The position numbers and the translations under genes were made by a program. Under the pieces are notes generated by a model. It made no database searches, was not told the DNA's origin, and saw only the letters and a program-made list of their open reading frames with translations. A stretch of 64,000 nt of DNA from a virus: the IMG/VR virus record IMGVR_UViG_3300043409_002109, positions 1 to 64,000 of that record. One strand, given 5' to 3'. Below are positions 41,690 through 51,948 of the stretch, piece by piece. Position 1 is the first letter of the stretch, and each line of letters starts with the position of its first letter.

Positions 41690-44600
41690 TTGATTTCTGA
41701 TCTTGCGAGCCCCCTTACCGCACCTGACATTGATCTCGTTCAAAGAAAAGAGATCTTTGTTATAAATGATATTGCCTTAGTGGTTCCTCCCACTTCTATC
41801 TCTGTGCAGAAGGAGGATATGACTTACACCTGGCGCACGCTGCGTACCAGAACAAGTACGAAGGTTCCTACCGGGCATGGTAATATAAATGTCGGGCTTT
41901 CTTTGGTCTTCTTAGAAGATCGTATGTTCGACCTTCATCGTTTAATCGTCCAGTTACGCTCAAGCCCTTTCTGTTATGTTGAGAATCGTTATCTACGGGA
42001 AACTATTATCCCTGAGTTTAACCTCTATCAGGCTATGGCCTTCTGTGTAGATGCTATCCAGATATCTCCTTTACCGGGAACCTCTGATGCTTGGTTGTGT
42101 CAGCTCTCTTTGAGTTGGTTCAACTATCTCCCCTATACTGCTAACTTTATGTTCAGAGAAGATTGGGAAACAGAGTGGCTTGATAGCGGGGGCACTGGCG
42201 GAGGCCAGGCTATTAAGCAGAGCATAGGCTGGAAGTGGAATAAAGAAACTGGTAAGCGAGAGTTCACTCCATCAACTACCTCTCGACGCGAAGCTGAAGG
42301 AACGAATGTAAAGGAGTGGAACCTTCAGCAAGAGGGGTATGCGGATAAGGCCAATCGCACTCTGTTCGACATGGAAGCCTTGCACCTGGGGCAAGAGTTT
42401 GACATGCTTCCCTTGCCGGGAAATATGGCTCCCTCTCAGATAGCTTTAGACCCTCGTAATAGCAGAATCTATGTGCGCTATATTAACTTACTCCAGAGGG
42501 ATGCTCTTTGGGATAATTTTGAGATAGATATTGAGCGCTTGCTGACCGATGCGCAGATACCACTAGAAGGATTCTTCGGAGTTCACGAAGAGCCTGATGG
42601 GAGTAAGCAGACTTGGGGTCTGCATTCGGGACCTACCTCCTCGAATGAGGAGCACCGAAAGGCATGGTATGGAGTGATGAGAAAGGTTACAAGAGACATG
42701 CTTTCTTACAATGGCAAGATCTCTTTAGTCTTTCAGACCTACCAGACACTCGACATGCCTAATGAATGGAGCAAGGCTTTAGGTCGGCTCTCTGCTGTTG
42801 TCAGGAAGGAGTTTAACCCAGGCGCTAGCGAGACGAACCCGCTCTATCAAGGTGATTGGGTCACAATTCATAAGTATAGTAATAATATGACGCAGGCTAT
42901 CAGGAAGCATCCTAAGAGGACGGGACTTACCAATCCTAATGGCTTCAGATCTCCTCTTGGGGCGCCAGATAGAAGATTCAGTATTAATGAACTACGGAAC
43001 GGAGTCTCTTCACGGATATGTGAGAGAAGCCCCGAGAAAGATGTAGAGCTTGGGTACCCCCCCACGGGGAGGAACGAAGGCAGAGTTCACTGGGGAACGG
43101 ACTTCGGGACCGGTAAACAAGAAGGTTGGAAAGTTTACGCCTGTCGGCCTGGGAGAGTCACTGGTGTGAACTACGGATCCGTGGATGCCAGCAAAGTCGT
43201 GTGGAAATCTTTCCGTGAAACGGATGGGAAAATCTCCCAGATAGAGGGCGGCAAACTGTATGAGGCATGGCTAAGGACCATGACTGACGCCCTCGGAGCT
43301 TCTTCTGTAGCGAAGAGCAAGAAGGTCGTGTCCCTTGCCGGTACTGCTCTCCAGCAGTACCAGAAGTTCGGGACTATAATCCAAGATGTGACTTATCCAG
43401 AGATCTACTATTTCACAGACTTAACGAGTGAAGGTGGAAACTGGATTCGAATAGAGCATAACACTGGAGGCGAGCCAGGTGTCGGGAGTTGTGATGGCGA
43501 CATCTCGGTGTATATGCATCTTCGAGAAATATTCGTAAAGGTCGGAGATATCATAGGTGGCGCGGAGGGGAACCCAGGACATGATATCGATCAACCAATT
43601 GGCATTGTAGGGCAAACTTCTACCCTTAGTCCGAAGTATATAGATTGGTTCGTAAAGAATAAGACTCGTGGCGCCCAAAGGGGTGGGCCGGCCGCCGGCC
43701 GCCACGCAGACTGGGAGAAGGGAAAGTTCCAGCAGCTAAAACCTTTTGAGTATCAAGAGATTGTCTCTGAGTTGCGGCAGTCTGGGATTCCAGATCGTAA
43801 GAATAAAGGCGGATTCACACTCCCTATCCACCTCCACTTTGAGTACTGGGAGAAGGAAGGCAACGGTGCTCCGCTTGATCGATCTGTAGATCCTTATGTG
43901 TTCAAGGATTTCTCGAACACTCCAATGGTCAAGGAAGGCTATGTAATGGTTGACCCAGTTCCTTCCTTCGAGGCCGGGTCTCAGGGTATGGAGGGTAAGG
44001 AGAACTACGTCCTCTGGATAGACAATACAGCCGCTATTGCGAAGATCTCTGCCGCTATCGTAGCCAAGGAGATAAAGAAGGATAACGGAGAGAGCTATGA
44101 GGTAGATACGGCGAAGCTCGAAGATATGATAGAGAAGATGGAGGAGCTATCTAGTCAAGGATGGTACCATTACGAGGGGGCTATGAAGCTCCCTAACGTC
44201 TGGTATAAAACTTGGATTCTCAACTACCGACATGGAAACAAAGACGAGCTTAGAGACCCTAACGTTCTCCAGAACTTTTTTAATAGCACTGATAGTGCCT
44301 ATACAGATCTGAGCACAGTTTTCACTGGGGTAAGTGGCGGGTTTACGAACATTGTTGCGCGCATTCCCATCCTCTCATATGAGTACCCGACTCTTCAGCA
44401 TCTTGGTTCTATAGAGCCTCACTACACTTTTGAGTTTACCCTATTGGATGATCGGTTTGACGAAGAGGGCGGCAAGGGTCTCCACGGTATACCTTCTAGT
44501 GGCCAGCTCTTAGAGGGTATGAGAAGTATACTCCAGAGAAATGCCCGTAAATACAGGGAAGTCAAAGATAGTTGGAGCTTAGCTACAGATACTTTTATGA

Positions 44601-47600
44601 CTAGGTTACTTGGTTCTTTCCGGGTGAGAGATGCCATCTTCAATAACACTACAACAGGTGTTGTCAATCAGGTAACTTTATTGAAGAGAACGATTATAGA
44701 ACGCTCTGACAATGGGACTGTAGAAGGTAGCCCAGGGCTGTCCTATCTATCCTTCGAGATGAGCGAGACGAACCCCTATGATGAAGAAGAATTTGTTAAT
44801 ATCAACCCTGCATTCTTTGACGTAGAGACTGCGAGGAAGGAGGCTCTGCAGGCTCTCTATAAGCTAGATATCGCTGGAGAGTTCAAGGACAGTGTTCTGC
44901 CTATTCTTATCGGGAGTCTGGCGAACAGAAATATTCTAGATCCCAATAACGAGGAGGGGTATGGCCAGTTTAGCGTTGATAGCACTAGTGATTTAGCCTA
45001 TGCCCTAGGAGGGAGCCAGAAAGTTATACTTTATCGGGGTGATGATCCCGAATTTAAAAAGGGTTTAGGCTTTCAGGACAGCTTCGTTATCCAAGATCCA
45101 GGCGGGGTCTACGAGAGGCTGCTGCGTAATGAGTTAGAAGGAGACTTCGATAAAAGTGTTACTATTAGAAATGGCTTGCTTCTCGTAAACGCTAATGAAG
45201 GAGACTACGGGGAGCCAGAGTTTTCGACCCCGTATATCGCTGAAGACTACGGAACTTTTGACGAGGGCGCCGTTTCAAACGAAACGAGGAAGCCTAGAGC
45301 TTCCTTCGATATCTCCCGGATATTAGAGTCTTCATCAGATCTCGCTCAGCTTTCTAAGTTGAACTTGCCTAAAATCGCTGACTATTGGCAGCTTCTAGAT
45401 GCAGTGCTTAAGAGTGCAGAGATATCTCTGGCTGAGGAAAAAACTCTTGTCAGTCCCAGGAGTTCGCTCTCCTACCAGACGGGAGGACTTAGCAAGGAAA
45501 GGGTACAGGCAGAGCTTTATGATCTTCCGGTAACGCCCTCCATGTGGAGACTTTGGCAGTATTACCAGATAGCTGCAGGGGCAAAGTGGATCGTAACCGC
45601 GAACAAAGTTCCTAGTGCTGGCTGGAAAACTGATATTCTCCTAGGTCCCGTTGAAAAAATGTTCTTCGCTTCTGTTACGCAAGAGAATGAATTTGATGCG
45701 ACTGGTGAGGCAGCTTTTACTGTATTGAAGAGTAACGCGGGTTGGCTTACTTGGAGCGAAGTAACGTCGGAGGCTCTTTCTCCTGAATTACTTAAGAAAG
45801 CTACTGATACACATCTTTCTTTTGGTACAGACATCTTAACCTTCGGTGGGATTGGCTTGGATAGCTTGGGCGTTGGTGCGACTCTTATTATCGATCAGGG
45901 TCGTGATGGTTGGGCTCAGGTAACTGGGGCGAAGAAAGCAGAGGATACCAAGTGGATGGGGACCTTTCTCCGAGGCGGCACTTTGGCAGCAGAAGAGAAG
46001 CTCACTGAGATATACCTTCGGCATATGTATCCTAGCAATGCCGTCTGGCTGACTGACCTCGCTAAATATTATGCGAAAGATACTCTTTTCTCTCCTATTG
46101 TTGCATTGATTAATGGGAATGAGGGGCCTCTCGCCTCGGTCCATGCCCAGCTGCAAGAGAACTTGCACAGCTGCGGGTATTGGAGCTTTGGTTTTTCAGA
46201 CAGTGCGATAGGGAAAGCTTTCGGGGCTGGGTACCCCCGCTTTACTGTGCGCAAGGAGGATTTCAAAACAACTGCCGATGGCCTCCTCTACTACGATAAT
46301 ACTTCAGGAGAGAGAACTCCATCAGGAGTTTCGGGCATAAAAGATTATGACTCTAGCTTTATCTGGCCTGTCTCTGAAGATGTTGAAATAAAGAAGCTAA
46401 GAGAATTTAAAAGCGCCCTCGCACGTCTCGCCGATGACATACTCTCTGATCCAAAGATTCTAACTGCTTTAGGTTTACAGAGATATATAAACATATTGGC
46501 GTCTCAAAAGACTATCAAGGGTACAGAGTGTTATCCTGATTTACAACTTCCTGAGCATCCTTATTACGGCGATACGAAGGATGTCTCTCCAGATTTTTAC
46601 TTCTGGAATATGTATGATGACGGACAGGCTTTTGCCCCAGAAGTTATCGAACGTATTCGGACTTCAGCCGATCACATTGTATCCAACTGTTATGAGTCAC
46701 TTCGGGTGATGCAGGGCCGGAATGATAAGGCTAATGAAATGCCTTATACAAATACTAGTATCTCTGATCAACAGATTATTACTCCATTCAGATATAATGC
46801 TGAAGCTACTGACGGTAATAGTCCCAACCCATCCAATGTCGGGCCTACTGATATCCCTTGGTATGAAAATGATGCAGCAGCAGATGCTGTAGCGAAGTTC
46901 AATGGAACTATAAAAACTGCTGGGGAGAAAAGCATTAAGGATGCCAATCAGGTTAGCGCGACTCCTCGGAGAGCGTTAAAGGTGAACAAGGCGGAAATTT
47001 CTGCTATCAACCCACCCTCTGCTTCTATGTCGGTTACCGAGGGGCAGATAGATACTGGAGATAGCAAGAACTTTAAGGGTGGCTTGCATTACCCTATGCG
47101 AGTGACCCCCGAGAAGTACACAGAACTGAGGAACCACCTTCTCTCTTCGCGGCCGATGTTTGGTAACAAAGCAGCTTACTTAGGAAAGCAATTCGAAGAG
47201 AATGCCCCTGCTCCAGAGGTAGCTCAAGTTCGGGGAACAGCGCTCCAGACGCCCCTTCAGTACACGCATTTATTCGATGAATCTTCCCTAAAACAGCTTG
47301 CTTTCGACTCTAGTAGAGATATCGTTTCTCAGAAAGTAACTATGAGGAGAGCATTCCCGACCTTCAAGCTCTTCTTTATTGAAGAAGATGAAATCGAAGA
47401 TCATCTTATCGCATATGATGATTTCCATTCTTATAATGCTGTGAAAGAATTCTCAGTAGTCCAAAGCCGCAAGATTGCGGCCGACGTAGCGATCATCACT
47501 CTACAGAACGTTTCGGGTACGCTAGATGCTACCCGCAGAGATGCTATTGCTGACGTTGACTACTTCACGAAGAAGCCTAAGAGCAAAGATAAGAACCAAA

Positions 47601-50600
47601 GCACCACCAGCGGAGAGGCCGTAGCCGAGGGCACTGATAATGAGCAGCCTTTCCAGGCTGTGCTCCTACGTCCTGGTATGAACATACAGCTTCGTAGCGG
47701 TTATAGTAACGACCCCAGAAATCTTCATGTAATGATTTCTGGTAGAGTAGTGGACATAACTTGGAATAAAGTCGGGGATATGGCCGAGATAATGGTCCAG
47801 GGATTTGGCGTTGAACTCCAGCAAGCCTACAAGGGCACAGAAGGGGATGGAACCATCTACTACACCACCCATCATCTGCTCGGAGCGATGATGCTACAGC
47901 CTGAACTAGTCCATTTTGGGAGGTGGGAACGTGGACAATTATTCCAAGAGGGAGAGTCTCAAGACTCTAGGTTGGACTTCTATGATTATTCTAGAGAAGG
48001 ATTCATGGGAAGATTCTCTATGACGACAGCGATCACTTCTTGGCTAGCGGCGCATCCTATTATTACTATTGTAGGTATGCTCGGTCTCGGTGCTCTGAAC
48101 CTATATACCCCGGGCGCAGGGAAGCTCACTGCTGGAGCAGCAAAACCCGGGTTTCTTTCTAGAGTCTTTAGCTCTTTAGCTAGAGTAGGAGAGAAGCCTA
48201 CGGTCCTTAAGGCGACAGAATATGCCACGACAGGAGCTTTTAGAAAGATTCTTCCTGAAGCGATTGAAGCAGAGCTAAAGACAGCCGGTGGGTGGAAAGG
48301 ACTAAGTGATGCTTCTAAAATCGCTGTGGTCAAACTGATATTGGGAAAGCAAAGAGAAGCCTACCGACTTCTGAAGTCAACTTCGAGCTGGACCCTAGCC
48401 CATAGCAAGGAGGCTACTCGTTTAAGAAAGATAACTCATGAAGCTATCGCAAAAGCAGAGACTATTGAAGATGTTCTGGCAGCAGGAGCCTCCCATGTGA
48501 GAGGCTTGAATTACACTCTCCTAAAGGGAGGTATGTTAGGGAACCCAGCCTACTCGCTACTCACTAGCCCTCTTGGCTTCTTGGGTTGGCACCAGGTGAA
48601 AACCATGAGTTCATTTGGAATAAGGTCTTATTTAGTCGGTACTGGAAAGGTCGCTGGAGGAGCATTACTAACCGGTTTAGTATTGGATGCTCTTGGGGTA
48701 CCTATTCGAGCGGCTTATGACGCAACTGCCGGCAGAATCCAAAGATGGTTCTCGACTGCTCAAGTCTCTCTAATGATCAGCCCTCAAGATGACAACTTAT
48801 TCTGTCCTCACCCTAAAGACTATATGGATATGTCAGAAAAGAGCTATACACAGGTATTTGAAGAGTGGCTTACAGTTAGTGCCGGAGATCTTGTTGCCGG
48901 CACTAACCAAGGTTATAAGTTCTCTAGGTGGCTTCACTTGGAGACGATCTTTGATAAGAGAGTCCTTCCTCAGTCTTGTCAGTATCAAATAGATACTTCT
49001 ACTATCTGGGATATTTTCCATGAGATGTCTTTACGTCATCCTGGCTGGATCTATGGGGTACGGCCCTACGGCCATGCATTCAGGAATACGATGTTCTTCG
49101 GCGTTCCCAGTCAGCGCTATTGGTCAAAGCCTGCAAGTAATGAATTCATCCAGCGTGTTAACACCCTCAGCAGATTTCTTGCGAATGACGAAATAGATGA
49201 AACAGAATATGAATTGTTATACGGTGATAATATAGATGGGAAAACTATAGCCGAGTATAAAGAACAACTCACCTTCTCTGCTAGGCTTAAGCTTCAGACT
49301 CACTCTTCTGAATCCCCGCCAGTAGGGGTCGTCTATGGTCCGCAGACTAAAGCTGAAGCAGAGCTGAATCCCCCACCAGCCTACGACCCTAGAGTAGAGA
49401 AGGAAGTTCAAGCCCAATTAAAGGCGCGACTATCGGCCCCGGCCATCAAGGAGTACCTACGAGGTCTTGAGTTAAGGTTCGTCCCTTTCCGGAATCACCA
49501 TATGGTGAGTAGTACTCGTGATCTCATTTGGAATGGGATAATGAGTAGTGAAAATGCAGCTTATAATGCTGTGTCTGTAACTTATTTTGATGAGACTTCA
49601 GGAGCGAGCAAGTCTTCAGAGACTACGACAGAGATATTCAAGGCTCATTCATTTATACCTGAGCATATGGTTCGAGTTCTACCCCTCCCGGTATATAGGA
49701 ATTGTATTAGCTATCCAATGGCTATTAGATACGCCATGGGAACGCTAATGGATACAATGAAAGATATGTACCGGGGTGAGATTATTGTTACTGGGAACCC
49801 TAGACTGCGGCCCTATGATATCTGCATTCTTACTGATGACTATAACGATATGGTTGGTCCAATAGAAATAGAGCAGGTTGTTCATACTTTCTCTCATGAG
49901 ACTGGGTTCATTACAGAAATTAAGCCTTCAGCAGTTGTCATAGCAAACGAGATTAGTTCGTGGCCTCTGATAGAGGCGGCTAAGCTTTGGACCTTAGCGG
50001 TAAGAGATATAGAAGCTAAGTACGCAATAGGGCCAGGTCAAACTGGCCTGATGGGAGATATTGCCAGTGTGTTGGCTTCGACTCTCAGTGAAGCTGATTC
50101 AAAAACTTTAGAGAAGAAATATCAAACTATGTATGGTGGTGAGATACCATTCATACAAGACCTGGCTGAAGATAAGGCTCTCTCTGAATCGCTAGAAGCT
50201 TGGGATAAAGATATCGCTCTTGCTGTTGCTGGAATGAGAACGGCGAGCGTTGGGATCCTTGGAGGTACTGCCGCTGCTGCGGCGCTGGTAGGAGCCGGAA
50301 TAGCTGCGAGAGTGCCTGGTGGGAGGATCCTAGGTTCAATTGGTCTTCTTGGCGCGGTACCTCTCGCCCTCACTGCCGGAGCTTTACACATTGCCCTGCA
50401 GACTCCTCCGAGCTTGAAGATGCTCATAGGTGGGACTGTACTCTTCGCCCAGATGGCAAGAGAAGAATCTATTATTCTTGTTCCTTTGATGAAGAATGGG
50501 CAGCCCATTGTCTCTGGATTGAATATCCAAGATCCTTCTATGATGTGGACCCACTTCAAGGGGAACTTGAGGCGTATGGTGTCAGACATAACTGAGGGCA

Positions 50601-50734
50601 CAGAAGATCTAATGAGAGTCTGGGATGAGCACAAGACCGGCGCGTGGGATAAGATATGGGAAGCATATGATGACTCTGGTAAGATGGATCCTAAGACAAG
50701 AGTAGTTAACACTAATCTCACAGGAGAGGAATAA
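41690..50734 (+). CDS. Giant tail hub protein with M23 peptidase
   Basis: A 3014-residue protein, TTG start at 41690 set by AGGAG nine bases upstream. N-terminal beta-rich part (to about 400) has a hub-like look. Residues about 440-735 are an M23 (LytM-type) endopeptidase: VHWGTDFG with His467 and Asp471, YMHL, and IHLHFEYW with His714 and His716, the zinc and catalytic set that cuts peptidoglycan cross-bridges. Residues about 1890-2050 resemble a gpD/gp27-like hub domain (LRPGMNIQLRSGYS, HVMISGRVVDITWN). Membrane-like helices follow at about 2114-2139, 2321-2341, 2850-2903 and 2910-2926. It would form the central spike-hub that opens the cell wall during injection. Uncommonly long for such proteins. 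It ends one base into the next gene. Confidence 0.75.
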   Translation: MISDLASPLTAPDIDLVQRKEIFVINDIALVVPPTSISVQKEDMTYTWRTLRTRTSTKVPTGHGNINVGLSLVFLEDRMFDLHRLIVQLRSSPFCYVENRYLRETIIPEFNLYQAMAFCVDAIQISPLPGTSDAWLCQLSLSWFNYLPYTANFMFREDWETEWLDSGGTGGGQAIKQSIGWKWNKETGKREFTPSTTSRREAEGTNVKEWNLQQEGYADKANRTLFDMEALHLGQEFDMLPLPGNMAPSQIALDPRNSRIYVRYINLLQRDALWDNFEIDIERLLTDAQIPLEGFFGVHEEPDGSKQTWGLHSGPTSSNEEHRKAWYGVMRKVTRDMLSYNGKISLVFQTYQTLDMPNEWSKALGRLSAVVRKEFNPGASETNPLYQGDWVTIHKYSNNMTQAIRKHPKRTGLTNPNGFRSPLGAPDRRFSINELRNGVSSRICERSPEKDVELGYPPTGRNEGRVHWGTDFGTGKQEGWKVYACRPGRVTGVNYGSVDASKVVWKSFRETDGKISQIEGGKLYEAWLRTMTDALGASSVAKSKKVVSLAGTALQQYQKFGTIIQDVTYPEIYYFTDLTSEGGNWIRIEHNTGGEPGVGSCDGDISVYMHLREIFVKVGDIIGGAEGNPGHDIDQPIGIVGQTSTLSPKYIDWFVKNKTRGAQRGGPAAGRHADWEKGKFQQLKPFEYQEIVSELRQSGIPDRKNKGGFTLPIHLHFEYWEKEGNGAPLDRSVDPYVFKDFSNTPMVKEGYVMVDPVPSFEAGSQGMEGKENYVLWIDNTAAIAKISAAIVAKEIKKDNGESYEVDTAKLEDMIEKMEELSSQGWYHYEGAMKLPNVWYKTWILNYRHGNKDELRDPNVLQNFFNSTDSAYTDLSTVFTGVSGGFTNIVARIPILSYEYPTLQHLGSIEPHYTFEFTLLDDRFDEEGGKGLHGIPSSGQLLEGMRSILQRNARKYREVKDSWSLATDTFMTRLLGSFRVRDAIFNNTTTGVVNQVTLLKRTIIERSDNGTVEGSPGLSYLSFEMSETNPYDEEEFVNINPAFFDVETARKEALQALYKLDIAGEFKDSVLPILIGSLANRNILDPNNEEGYGQFSVDSTSDLAYALGGSQKVILYRGDDPEFKKGLGFQDSFVIQDPGGVYERLLRNELEGDFDKSVTIRNGLLLVNANEGDYGEPEFSTPYIAEDYGTFDEGAVSNETRKPRASFDISRILESSSDLAQLSKLNLPKIADYWQLLDAVLKSAEISLAEEKTLVSPRSSLSYQTGGLSKERVQAELYDLPVTPSMWRLWQYYQIAAGAKWIVTANKVPSAGWKTDILLGPVEKMFFASVTQENEFDATGEAAFTVLKSNAGWLTWSEVTSEALSPELLKKATDTHLSFGTDILTFGGIGLDSLGVGATLIIDQGRDGWAQVTGAKKAEDTKWMGTFLRGGTLAAEEKLTEIYLRHMYPSNAVWLTDLAKYYAKDTLFSPIVALINGNEGPLASVHAQLQENLHSCGYWSFGFSDSAIGKAFGAGYPRFTVRKEDFKTTADGLLYYDNTSGERTPSGVSGIKDYDSSFIWPVSEDVEIKKLREFKSALARLADDILSDPKILTALGLQRYINILASQKTIKGTECYPDLQLPEHPYYGDTKDVSPDFYFWNMYDDGQAFAPEVIERIRTSADHIVSNCYESLRVMQGRNDKANEMPYTNTSISDQQIITPFRYNAEATDGNSPNPSNVGPTDIPWYENDAAADAVAKFNGTIKTAGEKSIKDANQVSATPRRALKVNKAEISAINPPSASMSVTEGQIDTGDSKNFKGGLHYPMRVTPEKYTELRNHLLSSRPMFGNKAAYLGKQFEENAPAPEVAQVRGTALQTPLQYTHLFDESSLKQLAFDSSRDIVSQKVTMRRAFPTFKLFFIEEDEIEDHLIAYDDFHSYNAVKEFSVVQSRKIAADVAIITLQNVSGTLDATRRDAIADVDYFTKKPKSKDKNQSTTSGEAVAEGTDNEQPFQAVLLRPGMNIQLRSGYSNDPRNLHVMISGRVVDITWNKVGDMAEIMVQGFGVELQQAYKGTEGDGTIYYTTHHLLGAMMLQPELVHFGRWERGQLFQEGESQDSRLDFYDYSREGFMGRFSMTTAITSWLAAHPIITIVGMLGLGALNLYTPGAGKLTAGAAKPGFLSRVFSSLARVGEKPTVLKATEYATTGAFRKILPEAIEAELKTAGGWKGLSDASKIAVVKLILGKQREAYRLLKSTSSWTLAHSKEATRLRKITHEAIAKAETIEDVLAAGASHVRGLNYTLLKGGMLGNPAYSLLTSPLGFLGWHQVKTMSSFGIRSYLVGTGKVAGGALLTGLVLDALGVPIRAAYDATAGRIQRWFSTAQVSLMISPQDDNLFCPHPKDYMDMSEKSYTQVFEEWLTVSAGDLVAGTNQGYKFSRWLHLETIFDKRVLPQSCQYQIDTSTIWDIFHEMSLRHPGWIYGVRPYGHAFRNTMFFGVPSQRYWSKPASNEFIQRVNTLSRFLANDEIDETEYELLYGDNIDGKTIAEYKEQLTFSARLKLQTHSSESPPVGVVYGPQTKAEAELNPPPAYDPRVEKEVQAQLKARLSAPAIKEYLRGLELRFVPFRNHHMVSSTRDLIWNGIMSSENAAYNAVSVTYFDETSGASKSSETTTEIFKAHSFIPEHMVRVLPLPVYRNCISYPMAIRYAMGTLMDTMKDMYRGEIIVTGNPRLRPYDICILTDDYNDMVGPIEIEQVVHTFSHETGFITEIKPSAVVIANEISSWPLIEAAKLWTLAVRDIEAKYAIGPGQTGLMGDIASVLASTLSEADSKTLEKKYQTMYGGEIPFIQDLAEDKALSESLEAWDKDIALAVAGMRTASVGILGGTAAAAALVGAGIAARVPGGRILGSIGLLGAVPLALTAGALHIALQTPPSLKMLIGGTVLFAQMAREESIILVPLMKNGQPIVSGLNIQDPSMMWTHFKGNLRRMVSDITEGTEDLMRVWDEHKTGAWDKIWEAYDDSGKMDPKTRVVNTNLTGEE

Positions 50735-51159
50735 TGCCAGCGCCAGCAAGTAAGCTCCAGAACAGACTTCATCATATTCAGGTAGAGGGGGTTCGAGCAG
50801 ATCCTTTGGCAAGGAATATGGTGCGCGGTCTAATCATGGAAGTCTATGATAGAGCTACCAGAGAGGCTGGGGTGCCAGAGGAGATAGCAGCTACCCTCGT
50901 GCAGACTCCAGGTACCGTTATGGCAAAAGTTCTTTTACTAGGAGGGGGAGAGGTCTACGTGCCCCTTGCCATCTCAGCTGATGAGCGGCATCTGCTATAC
51001 GGTAACAACAAAAACATGATTGGAAGACCAGTAGAAATAGAGTATAAAGGAAAGAAGATCAGTCGCGGACTAGCCCATATCAGAGCAGATGCTCTTAACC
51101 TTGGGGTGCGAGAAGATCAAATCCTAAATCCTTTTGATATCAGTGGAACGATACTATAA
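50734..51159 (+). CDS. Baseplate-region hypothetical protein
   Basis: A 141-residue protein of unknown family, starting on the last base of the hub stop codon and sharing one base with the next start. A helical N-terminal half (LARNMVRGLIMEVYDRATREAG) is followed by beta strands (TVMAKVLLLGGGEVYVPLAI). Its place between hub and gp25-like genes suggests a baseplate or spike-linked protein. A long antisense ORF over the hub's 3' end (50122-50775) is a shadow. Confidence 0.55.
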   Translation: MPAPASKLQNRLHHIQVEGVRADPLARNMVRGLIMEVYDRATREAGVPEEIAATLVQTPGTVMAKVLLLGGGEVYVPLAISADERHLLYGNNKNMIGRPVEIEYKGKKISRGLAHIRADALNLGVREDQILNPFDISGTIL

Positions 51160-51518
51160 TGGTTAGACCTTCAAAGTCTTTAAGACTCAACTATTGGCAG
51201 CTTACACCTGAGTTTGGTGCATGTATCGGCGTACTCGGAGGCCCCAACGAAGTCCTTCTACAGGCTTCTCAAAAGGCTTTCATTAGTGTAAAAGAAGATG
51301 TTGTTAGTATCTCCGGGGGATTCCCGAGTAAGATTAACATTCAGGGTATGTCGGATTCGTTCAGGTACGCGGGGATGCTGCAGGATCTGCCCTTCCCTCT
51401 TACTCTTATCCCTAGCACCCTAGCTACTCCGTTACCAAAGCAACTTTTCGTACCTCCTTTCATGGGGTTGCTACCTCAACTTTCTCAACTAGGCGCAATC
51501 GCTAGTATTATCTTATAG
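51159..51518 (+). CDS. Baseplate-region hypothetical protein
   Basis: A 119-residue protein, no family recognised. It has several short strands and a proline-rich C-terminal half (PLPKQLFVPPFMGLLPQLSQ). The start codon overlaps the stop of the previous gene by one base, and the next gene follows after seven bases. A small baseplate component is the natural guess from position, but nothing in the sequence proves it. Confidence 0.5.
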   Translation: MVRPSKSLRLNYWQLTPEFGACIGVLGGPNEVLLQASQKAFISVKEDVVSISGGFPSKINIQGMSDSFRYAGMLQDLPFPLTLIPSTLATPLPKQLFVPPFMGLLPQLSQLGAIASIIL

Positions 51519-51525
51519 GATATAT

Positions 51526-51948
51526 ATGCCAGTAAAAGATATAGATATATATTGGAGCACGGAAGGAGACTTCGTTCTGGGGAATAAAGGAGATTTCAAG
51601 AGTACGGTCGATGTTCAGTCCAGAACGATGATACAGAAAGTGCTTAAAAGGCTTATGAGTTCGCCTGGAGACTGGGCTGTTGCCCCTGAGATAGGCGTGC
51701 ACTGGGAGCGGATTCTAGGAAAACCAAATAAATCAGAGACTGGTAGGCTACTTGAGATAATGATAAGCTCTGAGCTGACGAGAGGAGGCTTCCTCTCAAG
51801 TTCTGAATTCACTGTAAGAGTTTTCCCTGCGAGTCTTAATCAGTTAGGGGTTTTATTAAACATAACCCCTAGAGATGTTCGGGGTGAAACAACCCTAACT
51901 TTTGTTTATGACATGAGAGATAACAGAATCATCCCTAGGACTGTATAA
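51526..51948 (+). CDS. gp25-like baseplate wedge protein
   Basis: A 140-residue protein of the gp25 (GPW) baseplate family, which starts assembly of the sheath on the baseplate wedge. Seen: an N-terminal DIDIYWSTEGDFVLGNKGDFK strand pattern (by key residues), a helix with SRTMIQKVLKRLMSSPGDW, the typical PEIGVHWERILGK turn and a C-terminal strand (TLTFVYDMRDNRI). Length is normal for the family. The stop codon shares a base with the start of the J-like gene, the usual partner. Confidence 0.8.
   Translation: MPVKDIDIYWSTEGDFVLGNKGDFKSTVDVQSRTMIQKVLKRLMSSPGDWAVAPEIGVHWERILGKPNKSETGRLLEIMISSELTRGGFLSSSEFTVRVFPASLNQLGVLLNITPRDVRGETTLTFVYDMRDNRIIPRTV

Noticed and set aside
50122-50775. 217-codon minus-strand ORF
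   Set aside because: Antisense to the well-supported giant hub gene; no ribosome site and Ala/Ser/Pro-rich shadow composition.
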